From NCBI RefSeq assembly GCF_000380065.1, contig NZ_KB904365.1, positions 1 to 64,000 on the forward strand: DNA of 64,000 bases, read 5' to 3'. The position numbers were made by a program, and so were the translations under genes. The stretch is from Streptococcus massiliensis DSM 18628 (GTDB lineage: Bacteria; Bacillota; Bacilli; Lactobacillales; Streptococcaceae). Position 1 is the first letter of the stretch. Every line of letters begins with the position of its first letter. Below the pieces are notes generated by a model. It ran no database searches and had not been told where the DNA came from. It worked only from the letters and a program-made list of their open reading frames with translations. This document shows, in pieces, positions 22,775 through 30,735 of the stretch.

Positions 22775-23821
22775 TTATTCCACCACCAACATTGACTTAA
22801 TGGTCTTGCGGTCAGCCATATCTTTATAGGCTTGGTCAATATCGTCTAGGCTGTAAGATTGGGTGAAGACCTTGCCAGGATTGATGACGCCGTCAAGGAC
22901 TGCTTTGAGCAGCACCGCTTTGTCATAAGTCGTCACCGAAGCTGGTCCGCCAGCGAAAACGGTATTTTTCATAAAGTAATCGCCAACATTGATGTCGTCT
23001 GTATGCGGCACGCCGACCCGCCCGATTGTAGCGCCCGGACGCGCAATGCTAATCGCTGTTTCTGTTGACAAATGCGTTCCGACGCATTCCAGCGCAGCAT
23101 CCACTCCTGCTCCACCTGTCAGCTCCAGCACCTTGGCAACTCCTTCTTCACCACGCTCAGCGACAATATCTGTCGCACCAAATTCCAAAGCTAGTTTTTG
23201 ACGGTCTTCGTGGCGGCTCATGATGATAATGCGCTTGGCACCGCGAAGTTTCGCAGCGATAACAGCGCAAAGTCCAACTGCCCCGTCGCCGACAACGGCT
23301 ACAGTATCGCCTTCTTTGACATTGGCAACCCGTGCCGCGTGGTAACCCGTCGGCATCACATCAGCTAGAGCAAGGAAAGATTTAATCATGCCCTCGCTGT
23401 AATCGCTCGGTTGACCAGGGATTTTCACCAAAGACCAATCCGCGTGGGTATAACGAACGTACTCTGCTTGGTAGCCAAAGCTAAAGTTGGTATCGGCACC
23501 GTGAGACTGACAGCCGCCCTCATAGCCTGCACTACAAGCTGCACAGTGTCCGCAGCCGTGTGTGAAAGGCGCGATGACAAAATTCCCTTTTTTGACCGTG
23601 TTGACGTCGCTTCCCACTTCTTCAACAATCCCGATAATTTCGTGTCCCGTGTTAGGCGAATGCTCGGCTTTGTTATCATCGCCACGGTAAGACCAGAGGT
23701 CTGAACCACAGACACAAGAGCGCACAACGCGAATGACAGCGTCGTCTGCTTCCACGATTGTTGGTTTTTGAATATCTTCAATGGCCATTTGACCAGATTT
23801 TACAAATACTGCTGATTTCAT
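22775..23821 (-). CDS. Zinc-dependent alcohol dehydrogenase
   Basis: 348 residues, medium-chain dehydrogenase. Catalytic zinc ligands are in CVCGSDLW and GHEIIG. Four structural-zinc cysteines are represented by HGCGHCAACSAGYEGGC. The nucleotide loop is VVGDGAVGLCAVIAA. The substrate is unknown; the closest family includes threonine/sorbitol-type dehydrogenases. It is the last gene of a cupin - carboxymuconolactone decarboxylase - dehydrogenase group, so it may share an oxidoreductive or detoxifying role. Confidence 0.87.
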   Translation of the reverse strand: MKSAVFVKSGQMAIEDIQKPTIVEADDAVIRVVRSCVCGSDLWSYRGDDNKAEHSPNTGHEIIGIVEEVGSDVNTVKKGNFVIAPFTHGCGHCAACSAGYEGGCQSHGADTNFSFGYQAEYVRYTHADWSLVKIPGQPSDYSEGMIKSFLALADVMPTGYHAARVANVKEGDTVAVVGDGAVGLCAVIAAKLRGAKRIIIMSRHEDRQKLALEFGATDIVAERGEEGVAKVLELTGGAGVDAALECVGTHLSTETAISIARPGATIGRVGVPHTDDINVGDYFMKNTVFAGGPASVTTYDKAVLLKAVLDGVINPGKVFTQSYSLDDIDQAYKDMADRKTIKSMLVVE

Positions 23822-23856
23822 TTTGTTTCCTTTTCTATTGTGAAATGATGTGAGAG

Positions 23857-24177
23857 CTAGTCACCGTAGACTTCTTTTGCTATGGTAAAGGCAGACCAAG
23901 CCTTGGGCCAGCCGATGTAAAATGCTAAGTGGGTGATAACTTCTGCTATTTCTTTTTGGGTCAAGCCATTTTCCTTACCTTTTTTCATATGGTAAGGCAG
24001 TTGTTCAAAATTCCCACCTGTAATCAAAGCGGTAATGGTAATGAGCGAGCGGTCACGAACTGGCAATTCAGCTTCGCGCGACCAGACTTGTCCAAAGAGG
24101 ACATCATCATTGAGTTCTGCGAATTTTGGAGCGAATTTTCCTAAATTATCGCGTCCTGCAGTCTGTTTTTCTACCAT
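23857..24177 (-). CDS. Carboxymuconolactone decarboxylase family protein
   Basis: 106 residues from the ATG at 24177, which has GGAGG 6 bp upstream; the ATG at 24189 contains that site and is rejected. Helical AhpD-like core: LNDDVLFGQVWSREAEL, LSLITITAL-like RSLITITALITGG, HMKKGKENGLTQKEIAEVITHLAFYIGWPKAWSA. The redox CxxC of AhpD is absent, so it is not a classical peroxidase partner. It lies between the cupin (14 bp) and the alcohol dehydrogenase (35 bp). Confidence 0.85.
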   Translation of the reverse strand: MVEKQTAGRDNLGKFAPKFAELNDDVLFGQVWSREAELPVRDRSLITITALITGGNFEQLPYHMKKGKENGLTQKEIAEVITHLAFYIGWPKAWSAFTIAKEVYGD

Positions 24178-24191
24178 GAAAACCTCCATTT

Positions 24192-24632
24192 CTAATCTTC
24201 CAGAGCCTGATAGACTGTGTCAGATACTTCTTCCAGCCAGACATTGGCTGTATTTTCGCCGGGCACAGCAAGGGCAATATGGCTGAACCAAGAGTCAGCC
24301 TTGGCACCATGCCAATGTTTAACATTAGGAGGAATGATCACAAGACTGCCTTCTTTCAAGCTGACAGCAGGTTTTCCTTCTTCCTGATACCAACCCTCGC
24401 CCGCCGTACAGATGAGCACTTGTCCGCCACCTTTATCAGCTGTGTGAATATGCCAGTTATTGCGGCAACCCGGTTCAAAGGTTACATTATGGAAAGTCAA
24501 ACCGCCATCTGCTGTTGCACCCAGATTGTTCAAATAAGATTGTCCAATAAAATACTGAGCGTAGGTGTCATTTGACTGCCCCAAGCCAAAATGATTGGCT
24601 GCTTGGAATTGTTCTTTATCTGTGTATTTCAT
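24192..24632 (-). CDS. Cupin-domain protein
   Basis: 146 residues, one cupin barrel. Motif 1 is NVTFEPGCRNNWHIHTADKGGGQVL, with the two metal His (WHIH) and a downstream Glu in TAGEGWYQEEG. Motif 2 is IIPPNVKHWHGAKADSWFSH. It resembles streptococcal proteins often paired with carboxymuconolactone decarboxylase-like genes, as here. AGGAGG precedes the ATG. Function is unknown. Confidence 0.85.
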   Translation of the reverse strand: MKYTDKEQFQAANHFGLGQSNDTYAQYFIGQSYLNNLGATADGGLTFHNVTFEPGCRNNWHIHTADKGGGQVLICTAGEGWYQEEGKPAVSLKEGSLVIIPPNVKHWHGAKADSWFSHIALAVPGENTANVWLEEVSDTVYQALED

Positions 24633-24709
24633 ATCCTACCTCCTTTACTATTACAACTTTAGTATAGTCCTTTTTTTACTAAATAACAAATAGATTATGC
24701 GATAGTTTA

Positions 24710-24996
24710 TTACAAATTATGGTTGTCCTTTTCAATATCTAAAAGTTTTCTAACTAAGTTAAAAGTAAGCTGATAAACGCTGTAAAAAGTGTAATTTACC
24801 TTTGCTTCCTTCAAGGCAAGACGCTGCTTGACAGTGCCCACCGCGTAGGCATGAAGCCCAAAAAGATAAGGAAAGAAAGAATAGATAAAGTCTGTGCGTT
24901 CATTGTCAAGTAATTCTGGAAAGAAAGTCGCTAGGCAATCTTCGACCGCCCGCAAAGTCGCACCATAAGCCCGCTTAAAATCCACAATCAACTCCA
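24710..24996 (-). pseudogene. TetR-family regulator, C-terminal remnant
   Basis: The frame ending at 24710 encodes MELIVDFKRAYGATLRAVE, then DCLATFFPELLDNERTDFIY, SFFPYLFGLHAYAVG and a helical tail. This is the ligand-binding half of a TetR/AcrR regulator. The N-terminal DNA-binding domain is gone. Upstream of residue ~15 the reading frame runs out of phase into a response-regulator fragment, so the gene is a deletion product. Confidence 0.65.
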
Positions 24997-25145
24997 TGCG
25001 GCTGCTCGGCTTGAATGGCTTCCCAAGCCAAAAGACCATTCTCCGCCTGACCTGTCAGTTTCATATCAAATTTTCCAAAATCCACCAAAGAAGAAATACC
25101 TTGCCAAACAAGGTATTCATTTTCCACAATAATAATCGAATACAC
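24996..25145 (-). pseudogene. Response-regulator (YesN/AraC type) N-terminal remnant
   Basis: From a GTG at 25145 with GCAGGAG upstream and an extended -10 (TGCTATAAT) further upstream, the frame encodes VYSIIIVENEYLVWQGISSL, then VDFGKFDMKLTGQAENGLLA and WEAIQAEQP. This is the start of a receiver domain of the YesN type. The first acidic residue pair is E-N where family members usually have E-D. The gene stops at a junction with the TetR remnant before the phospho-acceptor Asp region. Confidence 0.6.
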
Positions 25146-25202
25146 TGTCTCACTCCTGCATTTTCTAGCTATATTATAGCAAAAATCCTGCAAAAATGCT
25201 GA

Positions 25203-25479
25203 CTAGACATAATCGAGCAGGTAGCCATAGCCCTGACTTTCCATTTCTGTCTTAGGAATAAAGCGAATGGACAGGCTATTGATACAGTAACGCAGTCCTC
25301 CCTTGTCCTTAGGTCCGTCTGTAAAGACATGCCTAAGGTGAGAATTGCCCACGCGGCTTCTAACCTCAGTGCGGGTCATGTTGAAACTCTTGTCTTCCTT
25401 CTAGGTCGCGACATCTGAACTAATCGGGCGGCTAAAGCTAGGTCAGCCGCAGCCAGACTCAAACTTAGTTTCCTCAAGC
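25203..25479 (-). pseudogene. msrB: msrB (methionine-R-sulfoxide reductase) 3' remnant with two stop codons
   Basis: The minus-strand frame reads ETKFESGCG[37 protein letters not shown], then [37 protein letters not shown], ending GYGYLLDYV. Intact MsrB has Trp and Tyr at the two stop positions (TGG to TGA, TAC to TAG). The catalytic Cys region (RYCINS) is still present, but the 5' part is missing. A clear decayed gene. Confidence 0.85.
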
Positions 25480-25509
25480 AAAAAAGCACTTCCTAGAGAA
25501 ATGCCTTTT
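25478..25509 (-). terminator. Terminator of the ABC transporter gene pair
   Basis: Minus strand GCATTTC-TCTAG-GAAGTGC followed by a T-run, starting just after the ATPase stop codon. Confidence 0.6.
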
Positions 25510-25513
25510 ATTC

Positions 25514-26179
25514 TTATCGGAGCTGCTGCAAGATACCGTCTTGCATCTGGTAAAGCTCATCCACTTCGTCCAAAAGCCGCGTATCATGGGTAATCATGAC
25601 GACACTTTTGCCGTATTCCCGCGTCACGCGCTTGAGCAGGTGAACAACACGCTTGGCACGCTCTGTATCGAGACTTGCCGTCGGCTCATCCGCCAGCACA
25701 ATTTCTGGACTATTGTAGAGGGCTCTGGCAATGGCTGCCCGCTGCCGCTCTCCGCCTGATAATTCCTTGGGATAATTCTGCAAATTCCCCTTCAAATCGA
25801 GCAAATCAAGCAAATCCTCCCGGCTGATTTTCTCCTTTTTCGAGCATTTATCAACCAGCTTAAACTGCTCCTCAATGGTTAAAAAAGGGATGAGATTGGA
25901 CGCTTGTAAAATAAAACCAAACTCATGCAAACGCAAAGCCGTTCGCTCCTTTTCGGTCAACTGCGCCGTATCCTTGCCATGCAAAAATACCTGACCCGTC
26001 GTTGGATGTTGCAACTGCCCTAAAATCGTTAGAAAGGTTGTTTTGCCCGAGCCTGACGGCCCAATAATGGCGACAAACCGACCCGCTTCCAAGGAAAAAT
26101 TGGTCGGCTTCAAGGCTTCAATCAAGGTATGCCCTTGACCATAACTTTTACTGACATTTTTCAATTCTAAAATCGCCAT
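25514..26179 (-). CDS. ABC transporter ATPase (MacB/LolD/HrtA-like)
   Basis: 221 residues. Walker [11 protein letters not shown]-loop FILQASNLIPF, signature LSGGERQRAAIARAL, Walker B EIVLADEPTASLD and switch His in ITHDTRL. Size and sequence match the ATPases paired with FtsX-type permeases. It starts 1 bp from the permease stop, so they form one unit. The permease resembles the heme exporter HrtB, so heme or another lipophilic toxin is a candidate substrate; not proven. Confidence 0.88.
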   Translation of the reverse strand: MAILELKNVSKSYGQGHTLIEALKPTNFSLEAGRFVAIIGPSGSGKTTFLTILGQLQHPTTGQVFLHGKDTAQLTEKERTALRLHEFGFILQASNLIPFLTIEEQFKLVDKCSKKEKISREDLLDLLDLKGNLQNYPKELSGGERQRAAIARALYNSPEIVLADEPTASLDTERAKRVVHLLKRVTREYGKSVVMITHDTRLLDEVDELYQMQDGILQQLR

Positions 26180-26180
26180 A

Positions 26181-27242
26181 CTAGTCTCCTCCGATTGCTA
26201 CGATAGGGTCAATCTTGCTGACCTTATGAATGGATAGAAAGCCACCTAAAAGCGACATGAGCAGCATGACCAAGGTCAAGAGGGCATAGGCTTGCCAATC
26301 GCTATAAAAGGGCATGCTAGCTGGTAAAAACTGCTGAGTGACGACTAGCATGAGCATAGCCAGCCCCATTCCCAGACTAACTAAGATAAAAATTTGCCAA
26401 AAAATAGAAGCAATAATCGTCCGACTGGAAATCCCCTGCGCTCGCATAATGCCATAGAGGTGGATTTTTTGAATGGTGATGATGTAGATAAAAATCCCTA
26501 AGACCAAAGCAGTAATCACGACCATTGCGCCAATCATAAAGCTGAAAGTCAACACCTGGGCTTGGTAGCCGGGGATGTTTTTGATGAGAGTGGCTAGCGA
26601 AATCTGCTTTAACCCCTGACCGGAAATTTTTTCTTGGTCTTTTACCACCAAAAGGCTACTATTTTTGACTTTGGCAGAGCCATATTTCAGCTCTCGCAAA
26701 TCATCCAAGCTCATAAAGAGGACTGGCTGGGTGAAAAAGCTATTATTTTGCGTAAAACCTACGATTTTATAGGTTTTCTTGCTACCATTGAGCTGAATCG
26801 TGTCTCCTAAAGCCAGACCTTTCTGCTCAATACTCTTATCAGCAACCAGCTCGCCAAACTCTTGCGCCTTGCGTCCAGCCACGATAGGCGGTGCCAGAAA
26901 GCTGTCCTCGGTCAAGCCAAACACCTGTGCATTGACCTTTTTCGCTTTCCCCTCTTGACTAGCGACCACCGCCATTTGCCCCAGCTCTGCTATATTTTCT
27001 TTGGTAAGATAAGCCTTGTAATCCGTTTCGCTCAAGGTTGAGGCGGTCAGATTGTTGTTGGCATATTCGGACAAAACGACCGACGAAGCCTGCCAATTAT
27101 CCAGCGCCAAGCGATTGAGCCGAGCCAAGCCGACCGATAAGCTAGATAGAAAGAACACCATATAGGTAATCAGAAAAACCACGGCAACCACTAAACGATA
27201 ACGCCCTCGATGATAGAAAATCTCTTTAATTGCTAAAAACAC
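26181..27242 (-). CDS. FtsX-type ABC permease, HrtB-like
   Basis: 353 residues with four membrane helices: one near the N-terminus (LVVAVVFLITYMVFFLSSL), a large extracytoplasmic domain of ~190 residues, then three helices in the C-terminal FtsX domain. The start MFLAIKEIFYHRGRYRLV is typical of HrtB-like permeases. It partners the ATPase downstream. A terminator and an extended -10 (TGCTATAAT) lie just upstream, so the pair is its own transcription unit. Confidence 0.83.
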   Translation of the reverse strand: MFLAIKEIFYHRGRYRLVVAVVFLITYMVFFLSSLSVGLARLNRLALDNWQASSVVLSEYANNNLTASTLSETDYKAYLTKENIAELGQMAVVASQEGKAKKVNAQVFGLTEDSFLAPPIVAGRKAQEFGELVADKSIEQKGLALGDTIQLNGSKKTYKIVGFTQNNSFFTQPVLFMSLDDLRELKYGSAKVKNSSLLVVKDQEKISGQGLKQISLATLIKNIPGYQAQVLTFSFMIGAMVVITALVLGIFIYIITIQKIHLYGIMRAQGISSRTIIASIFWQIFILVSLGMGLAMLMLVVTQQFLPASMPFYSDWQAYALLTLVMLLMSLLGGFLSIHKVSKIDPIVAIGGD

Positions 27243-27275
27243 CAGCCCGCTCCTTTGAAATCAATTAAGATTATT

Positions 27276-27310
27276 ATAGCAAAAAAGCCAGAATAATCTA
27301 GCTTTTTAGT
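27276..27310 (-). terminator. Terminator of the hydrolase operon
   Basis: Minus strand AAAAAGCTAGA-TTAT-TCTGGCTTTTTT, a hairpin with T-run downstream of the split hydrolase. It is immediately followed by TGCTATAAT, the likely -10 for the HrtB-like gene. Confidence 0.65.
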
Positions 27311-27333
27311 AAATTTCTCAGAAAGCAAGTAAG

Positions 27334-28145
27334 TTAATCATTCTCAAAAACCCTCTCTAGCCACTCTTCTGCCAGAGTTGCAAACAAATCTTCTTGGTCA
27401 ATTTGCAAATTGTGCCCCGCGATGTCCAAAACAGCCAAACTCGCTCTCGGATAGTTTCTTAGCAAGGCTGCCAGCTGCTCGAAACCAACGACTTGATCCT
27501 GCCGTCCGGCCAAAAAGAGGGACGGTTTATCGTAGCCGATTTCCTTGATTTTTTCATCCACATCAAGAGACAGAGCGTATTGGCTTTGCAGCTTGTCGAT
27601 AAATTCAGGCTTCATCATTTGCCAGCCACCACCTCTTTTTCAAAACGCTGGTAGGTATGGGCGGTTTGCTTGACTGCGATTTGAAAAAATTCTTCAACCT
27701 TATCTTCTTTATCAATTGATAAATCGCCAACAACCAAGCTCTTTTGGGGTAATATTCTGTCTGCGGGATTGAGCTTGATTAACGGACAAATCAGCATGAG
27801 GCCCAAAACCTGACTTACTTTTTCCGCCAGAATTCCCCGCGCTAAGTAGCCGCCGTAAGACTCACCGACCAGCAAGAAAGCCTTGCCAGCTAGTTCTGCG
27901 TCAATAAAGGACAAGAGAATGTCCAAGATAGCATTCGAGCTAGCCACTTCTAGATTTCCGCTAGAGCCGCCCATGCCCGGCAAATCCACATAAATCCTTT
28001 GGTAGCCCGGCTTCCGCTCAAAAATCGGCTCCATGCAGCCAATCATCAAGTCTGAAGAACAAGTCAGCCCATGCAGCAATAAAACGGGCGTCCCCTCGCC
28101 TATCACCTGATAATGCAAATCGTTTCCTTGAACCTTATAAAACAT
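27334..28145 (-). pseudogene. Alpha/beta hydrolase split by a frameshift
   Basis: Two overlapping frames make one alpha/beta hydrolase. The upstream part (ATG 28145, GAGG 7 bp before it) has VLLLHGLTCSSD and the nucleophile elbow VGESYGGYLA, and ends ...VVAGK at TGA 27615-27617. The downstream part (ATG 27618 to 27334) has the acid loop LAGRQDQVVG and the catalytic His in DIAGHNLQ. The junction reads GGCAAATGATGAAG: stop and restart overlap as ATGA, so a +1/-1 change separates Ser from Asp/His. It could be a pseudogene, a two-subunit product made by coupled reinitiation, or an A-tract error. It is the last gene after the larger hydrolase. Confidence 0.7.
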
Positions 28146-28153
28146 AGCAAACC

Positions 28154-29374
28154 TCACTTTCTTTCCTCATGATTTTGTTTGAAAATCTTATCCAGCCAAT
28201 CAAGAACTGTATTGTGCAGCAGGCGCAGATTATTAACCTGACAATGGGCATCCGCAGCGCTTGCCAGATCAAATTCTTGAACGGTAACCGAAATCTGGGC
28301 TTCTTGCAAATTTTGTTCTATTTCTCTTGCCTGCCGCGAGAGCTCAGAACTTTCACCGCTCCCAAGAAGAAAGAGAGACGGAACCTTGATTTGCTCAAGC
28401 GCAACCGTCTGAGCCTCCTTCAGCACCTTGTCCACCGCTTGGCTAAAGTCTGTCACCCCGAACTGCCAAGCATATTTTTTGAGGTTAACATCCGCTGCTT
28501 CATTAAAATTTGAAATGACCTTGCAACCCAATCGCAGCAAGGGCTTGGGAAGAGTAAGAGCCGCTTTAAAAGACCTTTCAAAGACCGCTTTGATATCATA
28601 AATCGGCGTTGAAGCAATCCAAGCCTTGATACGCGAGTCTTTCTCAACTGCCTGCGCTGTAAAATAGCCACCGCCGCTGAAACCCATAATGGCTAGTTGC
28701 TCGCTCGGTGCTTGATAGCTGTCCAAGATAGCTGAAATTGCTCGCCCCGCATCAACCGTAAAAGTCAATCCCCTAGCAGGATTGCTTCCTTGACCGGGCA
28801 AATCCACCATGAGCACCTGATAACCATTTTCCCAAGCCGCCAAGCCCATAAAATAAAACAAATCCACGCGCCCAGTATCACCGCCGCCAATCACCAAAAG
28901 AGTTGGCGCAGCTAGCTCCTTACTTTCTAGCAGATAAGCCGGCAGCTCCTGCCCCTCATAAGGAAAGCTGACCTCACGCAAGGGCAGCGACCTCAATTTT
29001 GCCCCCTTGAGAAAATTCGCTTCCATTTCTTGATAATGCTCCATAAAGTCGGGCAAGGTCGGGTCGGAAAATTGCAGAGCAGCTCGCAGAGAGTAACAAG
29101 CCGCAAAATATTCCTGAGAAGCAGGGCGCAGAAAACCCTGATTTTCAGCCTGATGAGCCTTGCTTTGACAAACGCTGGCATGCTCTTCAAAAGCCTGACG
29201 CCAGTCTCTAGGATTGCCGTCTCGGACAGGCTCAACAACTTGCAAAACCTCAGCCGCACTCATGCCCACAATCTGGCTAATTCCCATGACCCAGTTGAGA
29301 ATAAAATCCATATCCTTATTCCGAAATTTGATTTTGCTTGCTTGCCGTTTTAAAATCGCTTGATCTTTTTTCAT
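28154..29374 (-). CDS. Alpha/beta hydrolase, dipeptidyl-peptidase/FrsA-like
   Basis: 406 residues, soluble. A helical N-terminal ~150 residues is followed by an alpha/beta hydrolase core: YEGQELPAYLLES, TLLVIGGGDTGRVDLFYF, the nucleophile elbow MGFSGGGYFTAQ, acid region LLGSGESSELSR and catalytic His in ADAHCQVNNL. The large helical cap resembles enzymes of the FrsA/2,6-dihydroxypseudooxynicotine hydrolase group. Second gene of a regulator - hydrolase - hydrolase operon; ends 8 bp before the split hydrolase start. Confidence 0.82.
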   Translation of the reverse strand: MKKDQAILKRQASKIKFRNKDMDFILNWVMGISQIVGMSAAEVLQVVEPVRDGNPRDWRQAFEEHASVCQSKAHQAENQGFLRPASQEYFAACYSLRAALQFSDPTLPDFMEHYQEMEANFLKGAKLRSLPLREVSFPYEGQELPAYLLESKELAAPTLLVIGGGDTGRVDLFYFMGLAAWENGYQVLMVDLPGQGSNPARGLTFTVDAGRAISAILDSYQAPSEQLAIMGFSGGGYFTAQAVEKDSRIKAWIASTPIYDIKAVFERSFKAALTLPKPLLRLGCKVISNFNEAADVNLKKYAWQFGVTDFSQAVDKVLKEAQTVALEQIKVPSLFLLGSGESSELSRQAREIEQNLQEAQISVTVQEFDLASAADAHCQVNNLRLLHNTVLDWLDKIFKQNHEERK

Positions 29375-29388
29375 ACCAACCTCCTTTT

Positions 29389-29841
29389 TTAACTGTGCTT
29401 TCCTTTAAAAGCCTTCAAAATCTTCATGACCGCTTCGTCCAAATTGTCATAAAGCAGGGCTATATCTTGGAACTCACGACTGTAGTTCTCATCCGCCTGA
29501 TGATGCTCAGCCATTTTTTCAAACAGCAAACGCATCTCCTGTAAAATCTGCATCCGATAGCTGATATAGTCAACCACCCCGTAAAGATTGACCTGAATAA
29601 TCCGCTCCCGCCTATTTTCCTGACTTTGATACGCAACTAGCCCTTTCTGGATAAGGGCTTGGAGCGCTGTGCTGGCGCTAGCCTTGGACAAGGTCAGCTC
29701 CTGCACAATCCGATTGAAACTCACCGCGCCCTTTTCTTCCATGACCAAAAAAGCCAAAATCCGCGCCTGATTTTTGGCAAAATCCAAACCAATAAAAATT
29801 TCAGCAATCTCGTCCAATCTTTGCCGATACTCTTTTTCCAT
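29389..29841 (-). CDS. GbsR/MarR-family transcriptional regulator
   Basis: 150 residues. Winged helix about residues 20-90: ARILAFLVMEEKGAVSFNRI, VQELTLSKASASTALQAL (recognition helix), QKGLVAYQSQENRRERII (wing). The C-terminal helix pair probably dimerises. It is first in the operon, 14 bp before the large hydrolase, and a perfect palindrome lies over its transcription start, so autorepression with an effector processed by the hydrolases is a reasonable model. Confidence 0.85.
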   Translation of the reverse strand: MEKEYRQRLDEIAEIFIGLDFAKNQARILAFLVMEEKGAVSFNRIVQELTLSKASASTALQALIQKGLVAYQSQENRRERIIQVNLYGVVDYISYRMQILQEMRLLFEKMAEHHQADENYSREFQDIALLYDNLDEAVMKILKAFKGKHS

Positions 29842-29860
29842 TTTTTTCTCCTGCGTTTTA

Positions 29861-29880
29861 AGTTCAGTTTTGTATGAACT
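29861..29880. promoter_or_regulatory. Operator palindrome for the GbsR/MarR regulator
   Basis: AGTTCA-N8-TGAACT, perfect 6-bp arms, located 6 bp downstream of the -10 and overlapping the expected transcription start of the regulator-hydrolase operon. This is the usual position for autorepression. Confidence 0.6.
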
Positions 29881-29886
29881 AAACTA

Positions 29887-29915
29887 ATTATACTCGCTTT
29901 CTTCTAAAAAGGCAA
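29887..29915 (-). promoter_or_regulatory. Promoter of the regulator-hydrolase operon
   Basis: Minus strand TTGCCT, 17-bp spacer, perfect TATAAT at 29887-29892. Confidence 0.7.
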
Positions 29916-29932
29916 GGGAAAATAATAGTCAA

Positions 29933-29962
29933 TAAAAAAACTCCCCAAAAGTTGGGAAATTT
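29933..29962 (-). terminator. Terminator of the YadGH-like ABC operon
   Basis: Minus strand TTTCCCAA-CTT-TTGGGGAG followed by seven T, just past the permease stop codon at 29965. Confidence 0.6.
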
Positions 29963-29964
29963 AG

Positions 29965-30735
29965 CTAACTCCTTAGCCCATGTCCTCGCTCAATCAAACG
30001 CCAAGCAAAAGCATAAAGAGCGACAACAAAGGCAAATAAAACAGATAAAGATAAAGGAAGCGGAACGTCATTGATTCCTAAAAATCCTGAACGAAATCCT
30101 GAAATCATATAGACAATGGGATTGACCTTGGAAATCGCCCGCCAAAAGGGCGGAAGCATAGAGATAGCATAGAAGACGCCGCCTAAATAAGTCAGTGGCT
30201 GCAAAACAAAGGTGGGCATGATTGAGACGTCATCATAAGACCGAGCCAGAATCCCATTGATAAGTCCAGCCAGAGAAAAGAGAATCCCTGTCAAGACCAA
30301 CGTCAGCAAAACGACAGCCCAAGAATGCACATGCAAAGGGACAAAAAAGAGAGAAACAAGGGTGACTAGGCTTCCCACCAATATACTACGTCCCAAACCA
30401 CCCAGAACAAAGCCCCAGATGATGACATGACTAGGAACTGGCGCGACCAAGATTTCTTCGATATTTCGCTGAAATTTTTGCGAGAAAAAAGAGGAAGAGA
30501 CATTTGCATAAGAGCTGGTAATAACCGACATCATGATCAAGCCGGGCACAATAAATTCCATATAAGAAAAACCACCCATATCACCGATTCGGCCGCCGAT
30601 CATCTTCCCAAAGATAATAAAGTAAAGCGAGGTTGTAATCACCGGTGGAACCAAGGTTTGTAGCCAAATCCGCAAATAGCGGTGTGTTTCTTTCGCAGTG
30701 AGGCTCTTAAGAGCTGTCCAGTAGAGTTTAAACAT
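29965..30735 (-). CDS. ABC-2 type permease, YadH-like
   Basis: 256 residues from the ATG at 30735 (GGAGG 6 bp before it); the frame continues upstream only because it overlaps the ATPase gene. Six membrane segments and the ABC-2 motif region FSQKFQRNIEEILVAPVPS with downstream LTYLGGVFYAISMLPPFWR. Family members export drugs, polyketides or polysaccharides. It overlaps the ATPase by 8 bp. Confidence 0.86.
   Translation of the reverse strand: MFKLYWTALKSLTAKETHRYLRIWLQTLVPPVITTSLYFIIFGKMIGGRIGDMGGFSYMEFIVPGLIMMSVITSSYANVSSSFFSQKFQRNIEEILVAPVPSHVIIWGFVLGGLGRSILVGSLVTLVSLFFVPLHVHSWAVVLLTLVLTGILFSLAGLINGILARSYDDVSIMPTFVLQPLTYLGGVFYAISMLPPFWRAISKVNPIVYMISGFRSGFLGINDVPLPLSLSVLFAFVVALYAFAWRLIERGHGLRS

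Noticed and set aside
23825-23860. Second CRP-like site upstream of the alcohol dehydrogenase
   Set aside because: TGTGAAATGATGTGAGA contains two direct rather than inverted half-sites and lies between co-directional genes.
27600-27630. Programmed ribosomal frameshift in the split hydrolase
   Set aside because: The junction lacks a convincing X-XXY-YYZ heptamer and there is no clear downstream pseudoknot; mutation or coupled reinitiation is simpler.
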